Translations under genes and position numbers: made by a program
In this document: positions 1 to 11,700 of the stretch, one piece after another
Layout: the number at the start of each line of letters is the position of its first letter
How positions within the stretch are numbered: the first letter of the stretch is position 1
The notes under the pieces: model-generated
Told to the model about the DNA's origin: nothing
Seen by the model: the letters and a program-made list of their open reading frames with translations, nothing else
Database searches by the model: none
Assembly (NCBI RefSeq): GCF_037975245.1
Contig: NC_092579.1
Location: forward strand, 22,142,666 to 22,206,665
Direction of reading: 5' to 3'
DNA length: 64,000 nt
Source of the DNA: Apostichopus japonicus
Lineage: Eukaryota > Echinodermata > Holothuroidea > Aspidochirotida > Stichopodidae

Positions 1-340
1 GAAATAAGAAAACTAGGAAGTGAATGCCAAGCCATCCAAGGATAGCATATCTTCTGAGTGGCATTAAGTCAGGTAGGCTAGGCCTAAGCCTTGTTTCTTT
101 CTTTCTTTTTTGGCAATACATATTATCCATTTGCAATATCGCAAGCATACAAACCCGGCGAACACTAAACTCGAACTTGGCAAAGCGTTAGGCTATGGCT
201 AATTGCTATAACTAAGGACGTCCACGATATAGCCAGGGAGACTGTGAAGTACAATTTCGCGAAACCAGTTACCATTATAAAGCAATGACAAATTCGTGTT
301 CTGATTAATTTCTGTCACATCATGTAAAAAATGCAATCAC
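1..340 (-). other. BUD31 intron 1 (part)
   Basis: Non-coding sequence downstream of the BUD31 exon 1 donor. It contains short taggctaggcctaa-type motifs near 76-90 that recur elsewhere in the window (for example 3066-3075). No second BUD31 exon is visible. Confidence 0.7.
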
Positions 341-434
341 CTTCTCGCATTTTTTGGTCCAATTCATCAAGAGTTGGTTCAATCAATTCCCATCCTTCTG
401 GTGGTGGCTTTCTGCTACGTTTAACTTTAGGCAT
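341..434 (-). CDS. BUD31: BUD31 homolog, first coding exon (partial gene)
   Basis: BUD31 (G10 family) is a small, highly conserved nuclear protein of the activated spliceosome, needed for pre-mRNA splicing. Read on the minus strand, an ATG at 434-432 opens 31 codons plus one base. The product starts MPKVKRSRK and contains [18 protein letters not shown], which matches the start of metazoan BUD31 almost residue for residue. The exon ends in GAAG followed by a GTGATT donor (plus-strand 340-335). The first base of the next exon should complete an alanine codon. I see none of the later sequence (the zinc-binding cysteine-rich end) in 1-340, so the remaining exons lie beyond the left edge. The exon is too short to stand out as an open reading frame. 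The gene is transcribed away from CLEC16A. Identification is by remembered family sequence and is strong. Confidence 0.95.
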
Positions 435-804
435 ATTTGTGTAGTTGTAAAATTTTGTAACAGAGCGTTCTTGATTTGTCGCATCTACAAAGCCGTGTCT
501 CGATGTTGATCACGGTCTGAGAGGGCGCAAATACAAATTAACTTGTACGGAATATTTGAAGGGCTGTTCAAAACAGATATACTAGTCTCCTTGAACAAGT
601 TTATATAATCGCTACCCCCACCCCCTCCCCATGTAATAATAGCGAATGACGTAACAAAAGTATCTTTTATGTACATTTGGATAACTCTATCATGTTTAGG
701 TGTATGCACGTAGTCAACTGTGTATATTTAGCACGCTCTCTGAGACATGTAAAATACCCTATATATAGCAAAGAACATGGCGTGTGTGTGGAAGGTTCAT
801 CAAA

Positions 805-2171
805 CCTAAAACCATAGGCGTACGGGACCATTTCAGTTTGGGGGGGCAGAACTTTTTGTGCCCGAAAGTTCCCGTGACACTATCTAAGCGGAGCGCCACC
901 ATCAGTTGGCGCGTAGCGTACAAGAAAATTGTTGGCACACAATGCCTCTCAGATTGCCGGAAACGGCACTTCTGAGGCCTTGCAAGTTGCATCTAAACAT
1001 TCTTTATTTTATAATCTCACGTTTTAGAAATTTACACTTCCCCAAAAATTTGGTAAATTAGAAGAAGAAAAAATGGTAAAATCACTTTGAAGGGGAAAAA
1101 TGGGACAGTACATTTTTTAAGCTCCTATTTAGTTACCTTATTTATTATTTTAACACAGTACTCAGCTACCTCCAGAAAAACCATGATACATTGTTCAACG
1201 ACACGTAGGCGGGATAATGTCGCTGTGTCGGGTGAGACTGCAATTTGTCTCACAAAAAAGTATAAAATATAAAAAAGAAAACGATAAACCTGTACTTCTA
1301 GGCGTGTAGGCACTGCCCCCCCCCCCTCCTCAACATCCATGAAAAAGAAAATGTTTTTTATATACACTCATATTGGGGATGTCCAGGTCAAGGGCGGCGG
1401 AAGCACTTTTAATCTGGGGGGCACCGACATCAAAGGGCACTTTGCAGAAATTCGATTGGACTGATGCAGCCTTACCTTTAGTACCCTTTATAACTCTTAT
1501 TGTATTATCTTATTTGTGTATACACATCACTCCATCAACGCCCCCCCCCCCCAAAGGAAAATATGCAGTACTAGCACTGCAATATCCAAATTGGGAAACA
1601 AGGAACAAGTTTTCTTTTGACACAAAATGTGGTGAAATCATGCTAGTTGCTAATGTAGGAATCTTCCGAATTAGAGTTTTTTTCTTGTTCATATCTTAAC
1701 AAATTTTTTTCCATTCGAAATAGCTTTGAGTTTGACCCACAGAAATTCATTAAAAGTCACAGGCTTAGCCAGGATTTGCAAAGTTGTATGCACGACTATC
1801 TGAGCGGAGCGCCACCATCGGTTGGCGCGGAGCGTACTAGAAAATTTTTGGTTTTACAAACCCCTCAGATGGCAGGAAACGGCCCTTCCCGAGTGTTCAT
1901 TCTGGTTCCCTGGCCTCTTGCTAACTTGAGGCACCTCAATTTTTATGTAGAAAAAAGGCACAGTTTTAACCTGCCCCCTGTGCCCCCCGGTTCCGCCGCC
2001 CTTGGTCCAGGTATACTATTGACTAGTTAGAGAAAAAATTGATAGTGCAAAAAGCGTGGTAGCCCAGATGAACTGCGCTCGCGGTGGTGTTACACGGAAA
2101 TATTCAGGCATCATGATGCTAAATAAAGAAAATCATGGAATTGTCGGGCAAAAAAGATTCGGGCAAGCTAC

Positions 2172-2206
<35 letters not shown>

Positions 2207-2325
2207 CTCCTCTTAGGCTGCCCGAATTTTTCAAGCCTTTTGCCCGAATTTCTTGTCCTCTGGAAATTTGGGGGGGGGGCAGTCTGCCCCCCTGCCCCCC
2301 CGCCTCGTACGCCTATGCCTAAAAC
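805..2325. mobile_element. Outer hAT-like non-autonomous DNA transposon with TSDs
   Basis: The element proper is 813-2317. It begins CATAGGCGTACG (813-824) and ends with its exact reverse complement CGTACGCCTATG (2306-2317). It is flanked by the direct repeat cctaaaac at 805-812 and 2318-2325. Eight-base target duplications are the hallmark of hAT-superfamily insertions. No transposase reading frame is visible. It holds G-rich and C-rich stretches, a TA microsatellite (about 2175-2204) and a second element inserted inside it. Superfamily assignment rests on the duplication length and terminal repeats only. Confidence 0.85.
1381..2012. mobile_element. Inner hAT-like element nested in the outer one
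   Basis: The element proper is 1389-2004 (616 bp). It starts CAAGGGCGGCGGAA (1389-1402) and ends with the perfect inverted copy TTCCGCCGCCCTTG (1991-2004). It is flanked by the 8-bp direct repeat gtccaggt at 1381-1388 and 2005-2012. A segment near 1797-1900 (gcggagcgccaccatc...) closely resembles 881-975 of the outer element, so the two belong to related families. No coding capacity is visible. It must have inserted after the outer element. Confidence 0.87.
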
Positions 2326-2680
2326 AGATCGTTAGAGACCAAATAATATTGATCTCTACTACAACATTGGGTCAGTATAGTTTTGACAACAAGTGCACAT
2401 GTATCGTCTGTCAAAGTTATGCCATGCAAACACCATTTCACGGACATTGGTGGAACGATTTCGCAGCCACGTTTCAAACTCAGCGCCCTGTGTTCAGCTA
2501 AACCTTAGCATATACACCTAATGAACGTCTGGCCTGGTCAACGAATTGTGTGATAACGTTTTAACATAAACCATAGTACGACTTTTAATCCTGAAAACAA
2601 ACAACCACCCACCGTATTCGATATAATTCTCCAGCTCCTGTTTGTGTCACCTAATTCATGGCGTAGAACATTTCAAAAAT

Positions 2681-2754
2681 ATGTTTTCTAAGTCGAAGAG
2701 TATGTGGGGCAGTGGAGGAAAAACCAAAAATTTGCATTCATTGGAACAACTTCG
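2681..2754 (+). CDS. CLEC16A: CLEC16A exon 1 (start codon)
   Basis: Codes for the N-terminus, beginning [14 protein letters not shown] and including NLHSLEQL, which parallels the human start (a Ser/Lys/Gly-rich leader then HSLDHL). The ATG is preceded by caaaaat. The exon ends in CG at a gtgagt donor (phase 2). Confidence 0.93.
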
Positions 2755-5700
2755 GTGAGTAGGCTTCTTGTAGCCTACGTTATAAGTTGCTAATCGTAAA
2801 TTATAATGAAAGATTACAGCCTAACAGAGTAATAACAATGTTGCATACATTATTGTACGCTTATCCTACTGTAGCAGTGTAGGCTAATTTCTATGTTTGC
2901 AGGTGCAACTATGTGACTAACGCTAGGCCCATTAAGGATGTGTAATGTAAGTCCCCGTAACGTAAGCTTAGTTTTTATGGGTACTCTTATCCGTCAAAGT
3001 GATAACATGTGTTCATTGGTGGCTGCAAAGACAGAATGTCTGTTATTTGTTAGTGCTACATTAGCACTAGGCCTAGCAAGAATAGGATAGGCCAAACATT
3101 AATACTACTAGGATGGTGACTTCGAAGTTCGGCCACTTAAGACTTAAAACACCCCAAAACTAAATCTTCTGGTATAAATCATTTGAAAATATACTTCATA
3201 TGGTGGGAGAATTTTGTTATAGTACGATACACGGCCAAACTTTCTTTCCTGCAAACTGTTTTCACGTTGTTTTCCAAGAAGATTCTTCGTGATTGTGGAA
3301 CTGGTATTTCTTGCTAGAGTATTGCGAAGTTCGGACACGCAACACACAGTGTGGTGCTGGTGATAAAATTGGTGGCGCAGTTGCTTTTTCAGTAATTATA
3401 ACAGACTTCATAGATCTTCGTCATTTTATTGACAAATATGTAAGTAATTTCTTGCACACGGGTCATTTTGGAGAGAAAATAACTGTAGCTTCGTACTTTT
3501 TGGTGAAATTTGACTCTTCCTGTAGATTTTCATGGTGAAATCGTGTATTTCTTAGGGTGTCCGAACTTTCGCAGTATGCCGAACTTCGCAATACTGACTA
3601 TACTACTAGGCTAAATGGAATAAAAAGTATGCATCATCAAGAAAATGCATTCTAGTATTTTATTTTGTCAGGAAGTTTTAATCTTGACACAAGTGGATTA
3701 TAACATACTTCTGATGATAGGCCTAACTTAATTCATTATGCAATTTATTATATTCATACTGAATCCGTGGAAACAGTTTTGAAGAATGATAACAGACTAC
3801 GAAAGTTTACAGTAAATTTGCGTACTGTGTAATGCCTTTGCAGCTGTAGGCTTACTGATAGACACTGTAGCTGCCGGTTAAAATGTCAAATTTTAACTAC
3901 TTTTTTTAACGCAACTTCTAATCTGCACAGCTAGCTTGAAACATTTAACCCATTTATTGGAATTCTACAGCAAACTTTGAATACATGCTTGAATTAAAGG
4001 AAATTTCTCCTGCCTAGTTGCAGTTTTAACTTGGGAACATAACAAGTATAGATCATTTCATTCTTGTGTAATCTAATAAAAATTTGATGGAATCACATAG
4101 TTGAAGGATAAAACTTCATCATAAAGCAAAATCAGAGGGATCATCATCATCTCTCACCCTTTAAAAGAACATTTGTGCTCTTAACGTCCTGGAATAATTG
4201 TATGCCATCATACCCTTTGACAAGGTGTAAAACGTATTTGAATGCAACAGATTCTTCATTAAATAACTAAGGGTAATATTATTATGACAAAAAATAGTTG
4301 GTTAGGCCTTGTTAATCTAATTGTTCTGCAATACATAGTTTAGCTGTTCTATTATATTCACAACAATTTAAATGCTGTGTTTGAATGTAAATCTGTGAAT
4401 ACATTTTTGATTGCCATTTTATCTCCCACAGCCATTGCCAAATGACTTGAAGCATACAATAATAGGTCTATAGTTAGTAACAAAGACACATCAAATTGTA
4501 TGAAATTTATTTTCCCTCTGTAAGAATAGCCTAACCTGTATTAGCATAGCCTTTATGATAAATTCCTTGGAATCTGGAAATCTGGAAATTTCTGCTTGCT
4601 TTAAACTGTTTCCCTACTTAGGACATTTACAGTCTAAACTAGTTATTCTTTGTTTTCTCTCTCAAAACTATCATCAAAGTGATGTTATTTAGCTGAAGGA
4701 TAAAATTATATCATAGATTGACAAAACAAGCATCAGAAAACTGATCAATGCTATTGTTAGCATTTTAAAGAATAATGTAGAGCTCTTACCCCATTGTAAA
4801 GTAATTTTATATCATATATTGTTGCTTATTCACATGCAAACTCTCCCCCTCCCCTCCCCATTGCCCCAGTTACCTGAATTTTGATTTTCTTCTTCTCTTT
4901 GTTTCATCCCGTTTGATGACTTTCTCTTCAGCCACTTACATGGTGTTCTCATGCGCAATGCCGTCATTACTGAACAGAACAGCAGTCTGCTAGTAGAGAC
5001 TCTACGCTCAATTTCAGAAATCCTGATTTGGGGTGATCAGAATGACAGTTCTGTATTTGAGTAAGTATCCCTTTAACACATCTTCTGCTGTTTGCTTTTG
5101 ACTTCCTAATATGTTCGTCAGTATCATGGTGAGTTATGTAAATGCAGAAAGGGACGTAAATTTATTTCTCACAGTTCAGTGAGAAGAAATCATCGCATGG
5201 AAGTTTTGGTTTTGATGACAAGAGGAACCTATGCAGTCATCATGTTTTATAAAATCATGTGTTAAAAGACAATTGCTAGAATAAAGAAAAGTATGCTCTG
5301 TATATTAATGATATTCAATGTGGATTACTACTGCACATTATATGCACATCTGTATACACAAATAAAGAAACCTTAAAGGCAAGGTACAGTCAAGGATGAA
5401 AACCTTTCAAACATTCAGTCCTTGCAAAAACATTTTTAACAGAAACGAAACAGGATACAAAACTCAAGTAAACATGTAGATCAAAAGGGAAGTAAGCTGT
5501 CAACATCTTGACAAAATGACAATTCTTGTTAAATAAGAAATTTAAATTTGGTAATTAATTTTCCATATTAAAAGAAAAAGCTGGCTCCACCAATATCAAG
5601 ATTTTCCTTTGGACACAGAAGACCATGCCTTGAAATTCCAGCTATTCACTATATGCCAGTGGATCTTTAATTTATCATATCTGGACACTTTTTATTGATC

Positions 5701-8700
5701 ATTAAAATTTCATTTTTCAGCTTTTTCTTGGAGAAGAATATGCTCCTGTTCTTTCTGAAGATTCTGCGACAGAAAACTGGAAAGTACATCTGCGTGCAGC
5801 TTCTTCAGACACTTAACATTCTTTTTGAGAATATAAGAAACGAGACATCACTTTGTAAGTTGACTTTTAACCTACGGTGAAATCATACAGAGCGATTTGA
5901 TATGATGTTAAGTCACAATAGGTGTTTTTATCCACAGTTGGGACACATTGATGTTCAGTAGATCCCAAACAGCAGTTTATCTAATTTTTTACATGTACAG
6001 CACAGTACTGTATGGATGGTTCATAGCAGACAAATTTCTATTCAAAATGAACGACAGAAATTATATTACCAAAATGCAATCAATGCATTCAGTATGTTTT
6101 TTCTTGTAGCCTGCAAAAGTATACAAGTGCTAGCAATTAAGGTCCGTGAAATAATTGTGTGTGTAGATTGGTGTCTTTTGGTTTTAAAACGTCGTAAAAA
6201 AAGGTAACTGAAACGTAGTAAAAAGTGTGATTGAAACGTAGTAAAACTTGTGATTGAGACCCCAAAACTAGAATAATTTTTCTAGTATCGCATTAACAAT
6301 TTGCCATGCAAATGTGAACGAAGTGCTGAACAAAATCATAACGTACACCTATCGATATTTGTACACAAAACCATTGTGCTTTGAGAATGAAAAAATTTCA
6401 AAATGCTAAAATGAAATAAACTGAATCATTCTCTGAGCCCTCTTTTAAATAATTGACTGATGAATTACAAAAGTTTCATCATAAATAAACAATCACAAGG
6501 TGAAGCTGTACAAGCTTCAATTAACAGAAAGCCAGTCTATGAAGGCTTACTCGAAATGTCATGGCAAAGTTCCTAATGATACTGTTAAGCCTTGAAAGCA
6601 ATAGTAAACAACTGAATTAAATCTTCAAATACCATAACAGGGAATAAAGTAATATACAATATAAGGCAACGGACCACAATTATGGGGGTTCACAAATGAA
6701 CGGGGGGGTGCAAGTGATTTACCGTAAAATCACTGCGACCGCCCATATCAACATTTCCATTACACAAATGTAACCTATATAAACTCATACCGTCCACTTT
6801 TTTTTACCCAATTCCACGGAGGAATCGTCTGAAAACACCTGTTTATTCATTGCAATGGAAGTATATGACAAAATTTTGCAAGCTACATCAGTAAGACCAA
6901 AAGAAAGATACTATTCAAGAGAAGAAACGTAACACAGGCTAGCCACGAAGGTGAAAGTAGGCCTAACGGTCGAAAACAAAACAGAAAGGTTTTTTATGTG
7001 TGCATGATCTGTTGAGTGGGGCTTGCAAATTTTGATTTAAGTTTATAGAATCTACGGACTCGTTAATAAATCTGGCGAATTTTATTCAGCTCAAAATGTT
7101 TAAAGACAGATAACTCAAAAAAAAATAATGAATATTAATATGAACTTTCATGTCATTTTCTCTGAGCTTTTAGGGCAGTAAGCTGGAAAGGTCAAGGTGA
7201 TACTATAAAGTTATTGTGGTCACTCTAACAACAAGTCCTCTACATTCAGCTACATTTAATCAGTATATTTATATGGTTATTTATAGTTCTGATTCAGCCT
7301 TCAATATTAGGAGTTTGTTCGTTATAAAGCCCTATTGATCAATGCTCTTTTCCATATTCCTTTCCTTTATTTCCATATTACCGTATGACAAGCATTGTTA
7401 ACAGACTTTCAGATCATCACTTTCGTTTTTAAGCATACTTCACAGTCACTATGGCTTGAGGAAGTGTATAGATGTTTAGTCAGCAGTAAAAGCTGAGTTA
7501 ATCAGTACACTGCATGCAAAGGTAATAATTAATTTTTTAAGACCTTGCTAATTTTTATGACCTTTTTTGGTCATCCTCTCAGTCAATCAGGTCTTACCTT
7601 TCGGTTGTTTCAAGAGCAAATTTATTTGTCCAACAGCATGTAGCCAAGATAACAAAGAATGACCAGTATGTAGACTGTAGGAGATACAGTAGTATGTGTA
7701 GGTTTTGGTGAATAGAACACCAGCCTTGGGTCAATAAAACTCCCCTTTGGGTGGATCATATTTCAATATCTCCAAAACAATTTATCATTTTACCTTTTTG
7801 AGGAATTTAGTCACAACGCATTCTGTATTGCATGGTTAACATTCTAGTCTTCCCCCGGAAAAATGTCCCTCTAGGACTCGGAGAAAAAATTGCATGATGA
7901 CTTTCAGCTTCAGCCTTCTCTGCAACATGTTATCCCTATTCAATGTTGTGTTAAATACCTATTTCTGCTCTTCACAGATTATCTGCTTTCCAACAATCAT
8001 GTCAACTCGATCATTGTACATAAATTTGACTTTTCCGACGAAGAGGTAAGATTTCCTCTGCGGTGGATATCTGTGAGATAACATTCGCACATTGACATGA
8101 AAGAGCCGATGAAAAGATTGCTGATGTATCGAAAGAGTGTATGTCTCTTAATGTGCAAAAGTATACACGCTACATTTAAAGAGTTTATCAGAACTGATGT
8201 AAAGTCACTTCCAAATTGGAGAGGTCAATTCAAAATTGAGTTAAGGAAGTCAACACTTGTCATGCAGTGACTCTGTGAGTTGGAAGTTTACATTGCTATA
8301 ATCCAACAGTGTTGGCTGTGTTTTTAATGACAGTGTTCCAAGTATATAGAGCTGCTTCATGGTCAGTGAAATTAATGTGTATTTGAGACAGATCCATCAT
8401 TTTTTGGTTAGAAAATGGTAAAGCTATCTCAGCTTTAGAAAAGGACAAATTTTACTTCTGTTCAAATAATATGCGTTTATTGGATTCTTGTTGAATCGAC
8501 TAATCAACACATCAACGACATGTTTTGTCATGAAATAAGGACCAGTTGTAAGAAGATACTGTAATCACATAATATTTTCTGCTTCTTGAAGTTGAAACTG
8601 TAGCAAATGATTTTCAGACCTAAGAATTGAACAGGAATGTGTGAAATAAGTTTGGTAGTGATAATTCAATTTGTCTCACTAGTATATTTTTACATTTTGC

Positions 8701-11700
8701 CTATATATTTCTCATGATCTGATTTGAGAAGAGATATTTACAAGCTGATTTTAATGTTTTGTTGGATATGCCAGTGTCTACAGAGACTTTACTTGATTGG
8801 AACATGGGAGTCAGAGAAATTGGGCTGTGGGTGGAAGTGGGGCTGTGGGTTAGATGTGGGACTGTGGGTGGAAGTTGGGGTTGTGGGTGGGATATGGGAA
8901 GGTGGGTTATCACTCTGATACACTTACCTGCTGTCAGTGGAAACAAAAGTCTTGTGTTGCCTTTTCTTGCAGGTGTTGGCCTACTATATTTCTTTTCTCA
9001 AGACACTTTCCTTCAAACTGAATGTCCATACCATACACTTCTTCTATAATGAGGTAAGTATGATGAGTGATGCTAACTTTTATATGGGGGGGGGAGGGGT
9101 CATTTGTGGGATAGGTAACCAGTAAGTGATAGAGGAGATGATAAAATTTATAGTGTCATAGAACAAACTGACGGAAAAGTGCAAAACTTTTTTTGTAATT
9201 TAGAACAAAAAATTATAGCATGTTGATTGTCATGTAACTTGTTCATATATTTTTCTTTTAAAGACCAACTATGGAGACTTTTCGATGAACATAAAATCCC
9301 ACCATTTTTCATGTATGTAATCCTTAACTGACTCCAATTACATTGCTGTAATTAACTTTACCAATTTCGGACGTTAAATAAGTGAAAAATGGGACGAAAA
9401 GTCAGCTTCTATTTCAGACTTTCCTGAAACATTCCTAAGACATCAGGTGACCATGTGACGTCAACGTTTGTATACCTCACTCACAACTATACTTTTAGTG
9501 TGTAAAGTCGTATACTTGAGCTGCCAAAAACATCAACGATATTACTCCTTTTTCCTCAAAATGTCACAATTCTGTGTTGTTGGAGGTTGCAGTTATACCT
9601 CATCCAACAAAAGCATCAGCTTTTTTAGATCTCCGAGTAAAAGAACCGACGTAAAACGCCGCAGACTTTGGATCAATTTTTTGAGATCCACGCGGAAAGA
9701 TTTTTCAGCACCCGGAGTATCTCATGCCTATGAGTCCACATGCATGACCCTGCTTCTGTGTATGCTGCAAATGTCTCATTCTGTGAAAATTATATACTGT
9801 CGATAGCTGTGGCGGACCATGGTCGGACATAGACAATGTGAAATTGACCGTAAACACGCCCTGGACGTCCTTACATGTAACATTATATCACGCAATTGAC
9901 AGTAATATATTTACTGTAAGAGATGACCGTATATATATACCGTGCCAAGGGTATAGCATTGTTAGTACATGTACGGTAGTTAGTTACAACTCTCGCCGGC
10001 GTTGGCTCACAGCATGTGTAAATAGCCATGTTAGGATTTATCTATTTCATTTGTTGTATTCCAGTATCGTGAGTTTGTGATACATATGTAATATTGTCCG
10101 TTCTGTTTATTCCGACATCTGCATGGTCCAAGGAGTTGAATAAAAACGGTAGTATGTAGCGATCGGACGTTTTATTTCGTTAGTGACTGTCTTGTGATTG
10201 TGGGATGTTAGTACTGGTCAAGGCCTGTTTCAACTAGACCTAACTCTATGGAATTACACAGACTCACGGTAGTTTTTCGCCCAGGATTGAACAAGAAACG
10301 TGGATTAGGATATTCACTGCTTAATTTGTTTATTGACAGGATACTTTTTCTGTGTTTGTATACTTTTGGATATTAAAACGAGTAAGTACTTTGTAAGTAT
10401 ATTGTACCATACGGACCTATTGACGCTACGCTATGTAAAAGAGTGGAAATTTGAGTGGAAATTTTGCTAATAAAATAGGCAATTTAACTAAAATTTCTGC
10501 TTATAATTGTCTTAAAACTTGTTGTTAACCTTCGTGTGTTCTTGTTTTAAGCTAACAGCTTTTCAAACGCTCGAAATTGGAAGTCAAAAACAGTACAATT
10601 GTTCGCTATCTGTGTACAAACAGTGCCTATATCAGCGTTTGATTTTCGCGGTATACAAACTTTGACGTCACACGGTGACCAGAGGCTCCTTTGGGTCAAT
10701 CTCTGTTTTCAGACATTCCAGAGGTTCATGTCACGTGACTACCCAAAATGTCCATTTTCGTGGTCGTTTTTGATGGGTTATAGTAGGTTTTCGAAGATTA
10801 TTTTTTACACATGTTGATTATGGGTATGTAAACTCCTAAATTAATGGAAAATCTCCAAAAAAAAAATTGCCTCCATATTTGGTCTTTAAGTGTTAACTGT
10901 ATCCATTCATACAGTTAACCAGTTTCATGATTCTTACTGGACATGATCAGACAGATATTGTAGTTAAGAGAAACTCACCCATTACCTTCATGTTTATAAG
11001 GTGAACATTATTTTACTACATCATGAAGTAACAAAGGCAATGAGCTCAAAGATGGTAAATTTATTCTTTAGTAAATTCATAAATGTGGTGGCACTGCTAT
11101 TGTTCATTGAGGTTAATCTCAAATTTTTGTTTTGGACTGTTTGGATTACACTGTCAGTGCAACAGCTATCAGGACATTTTTGTTTTTCTCAAATGATGTT
11201 TGACATCATTTCATTTACAACCTTCTCTACCTGTGTATAAACTCATAGAAATGGCTGAATGAGTTTTGTACGTCCTTAATTGTGATATGTACACTAGAAG
11301 TATAAATTTTGGGGGTAGAAACACAGACATGCCAGAAGTTCATGGGAGACTGACGGTTAGTGATCATAGATCTATAGCCTTCCTCCGTGTTTGCTCTGAA
11401 CTCTGTATATATATATATATATATATATAAATGTTACATTGCCATCTATTAAAATAGTACAAGTATATGCTGTACAACAGTGAGAGACTACATCATGGTA
11501 AATACTGTGTCTGCTGGTACCCTTACAAGATGTTTCAGTAAGTCCTACCCTTTAAAATGTCTATACACCAAGTACAGAAGTGACGCTATTGTCTCCTCTA
11601 AGTTAGCCAAGTCCATTAATAATACACTACTTGTGTCATCTGCTGGTACCAGCCAACCAAATGGTGTAACCAGTACCTGTAAGTGATGCAAGTGAACAAT

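Larger units (their letters stand above)
435..2680. promoter_or_regulatory. Head-to-head intergenic region BUD31 / CLEC16A
   Basis: This 2.2-kb spacer separates two divergent start codons, so both promoters and both 5' UTRs should lie here. About two thirds of it is a nested pair of hAT-like elements (813-2317). The unique parts are 435-804 and 2326-2680. I see no TATA box I would trust and mark no transcription start. Conserved promoter elements, if any, should be in those two unique flanks. Confidence 0.6.
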
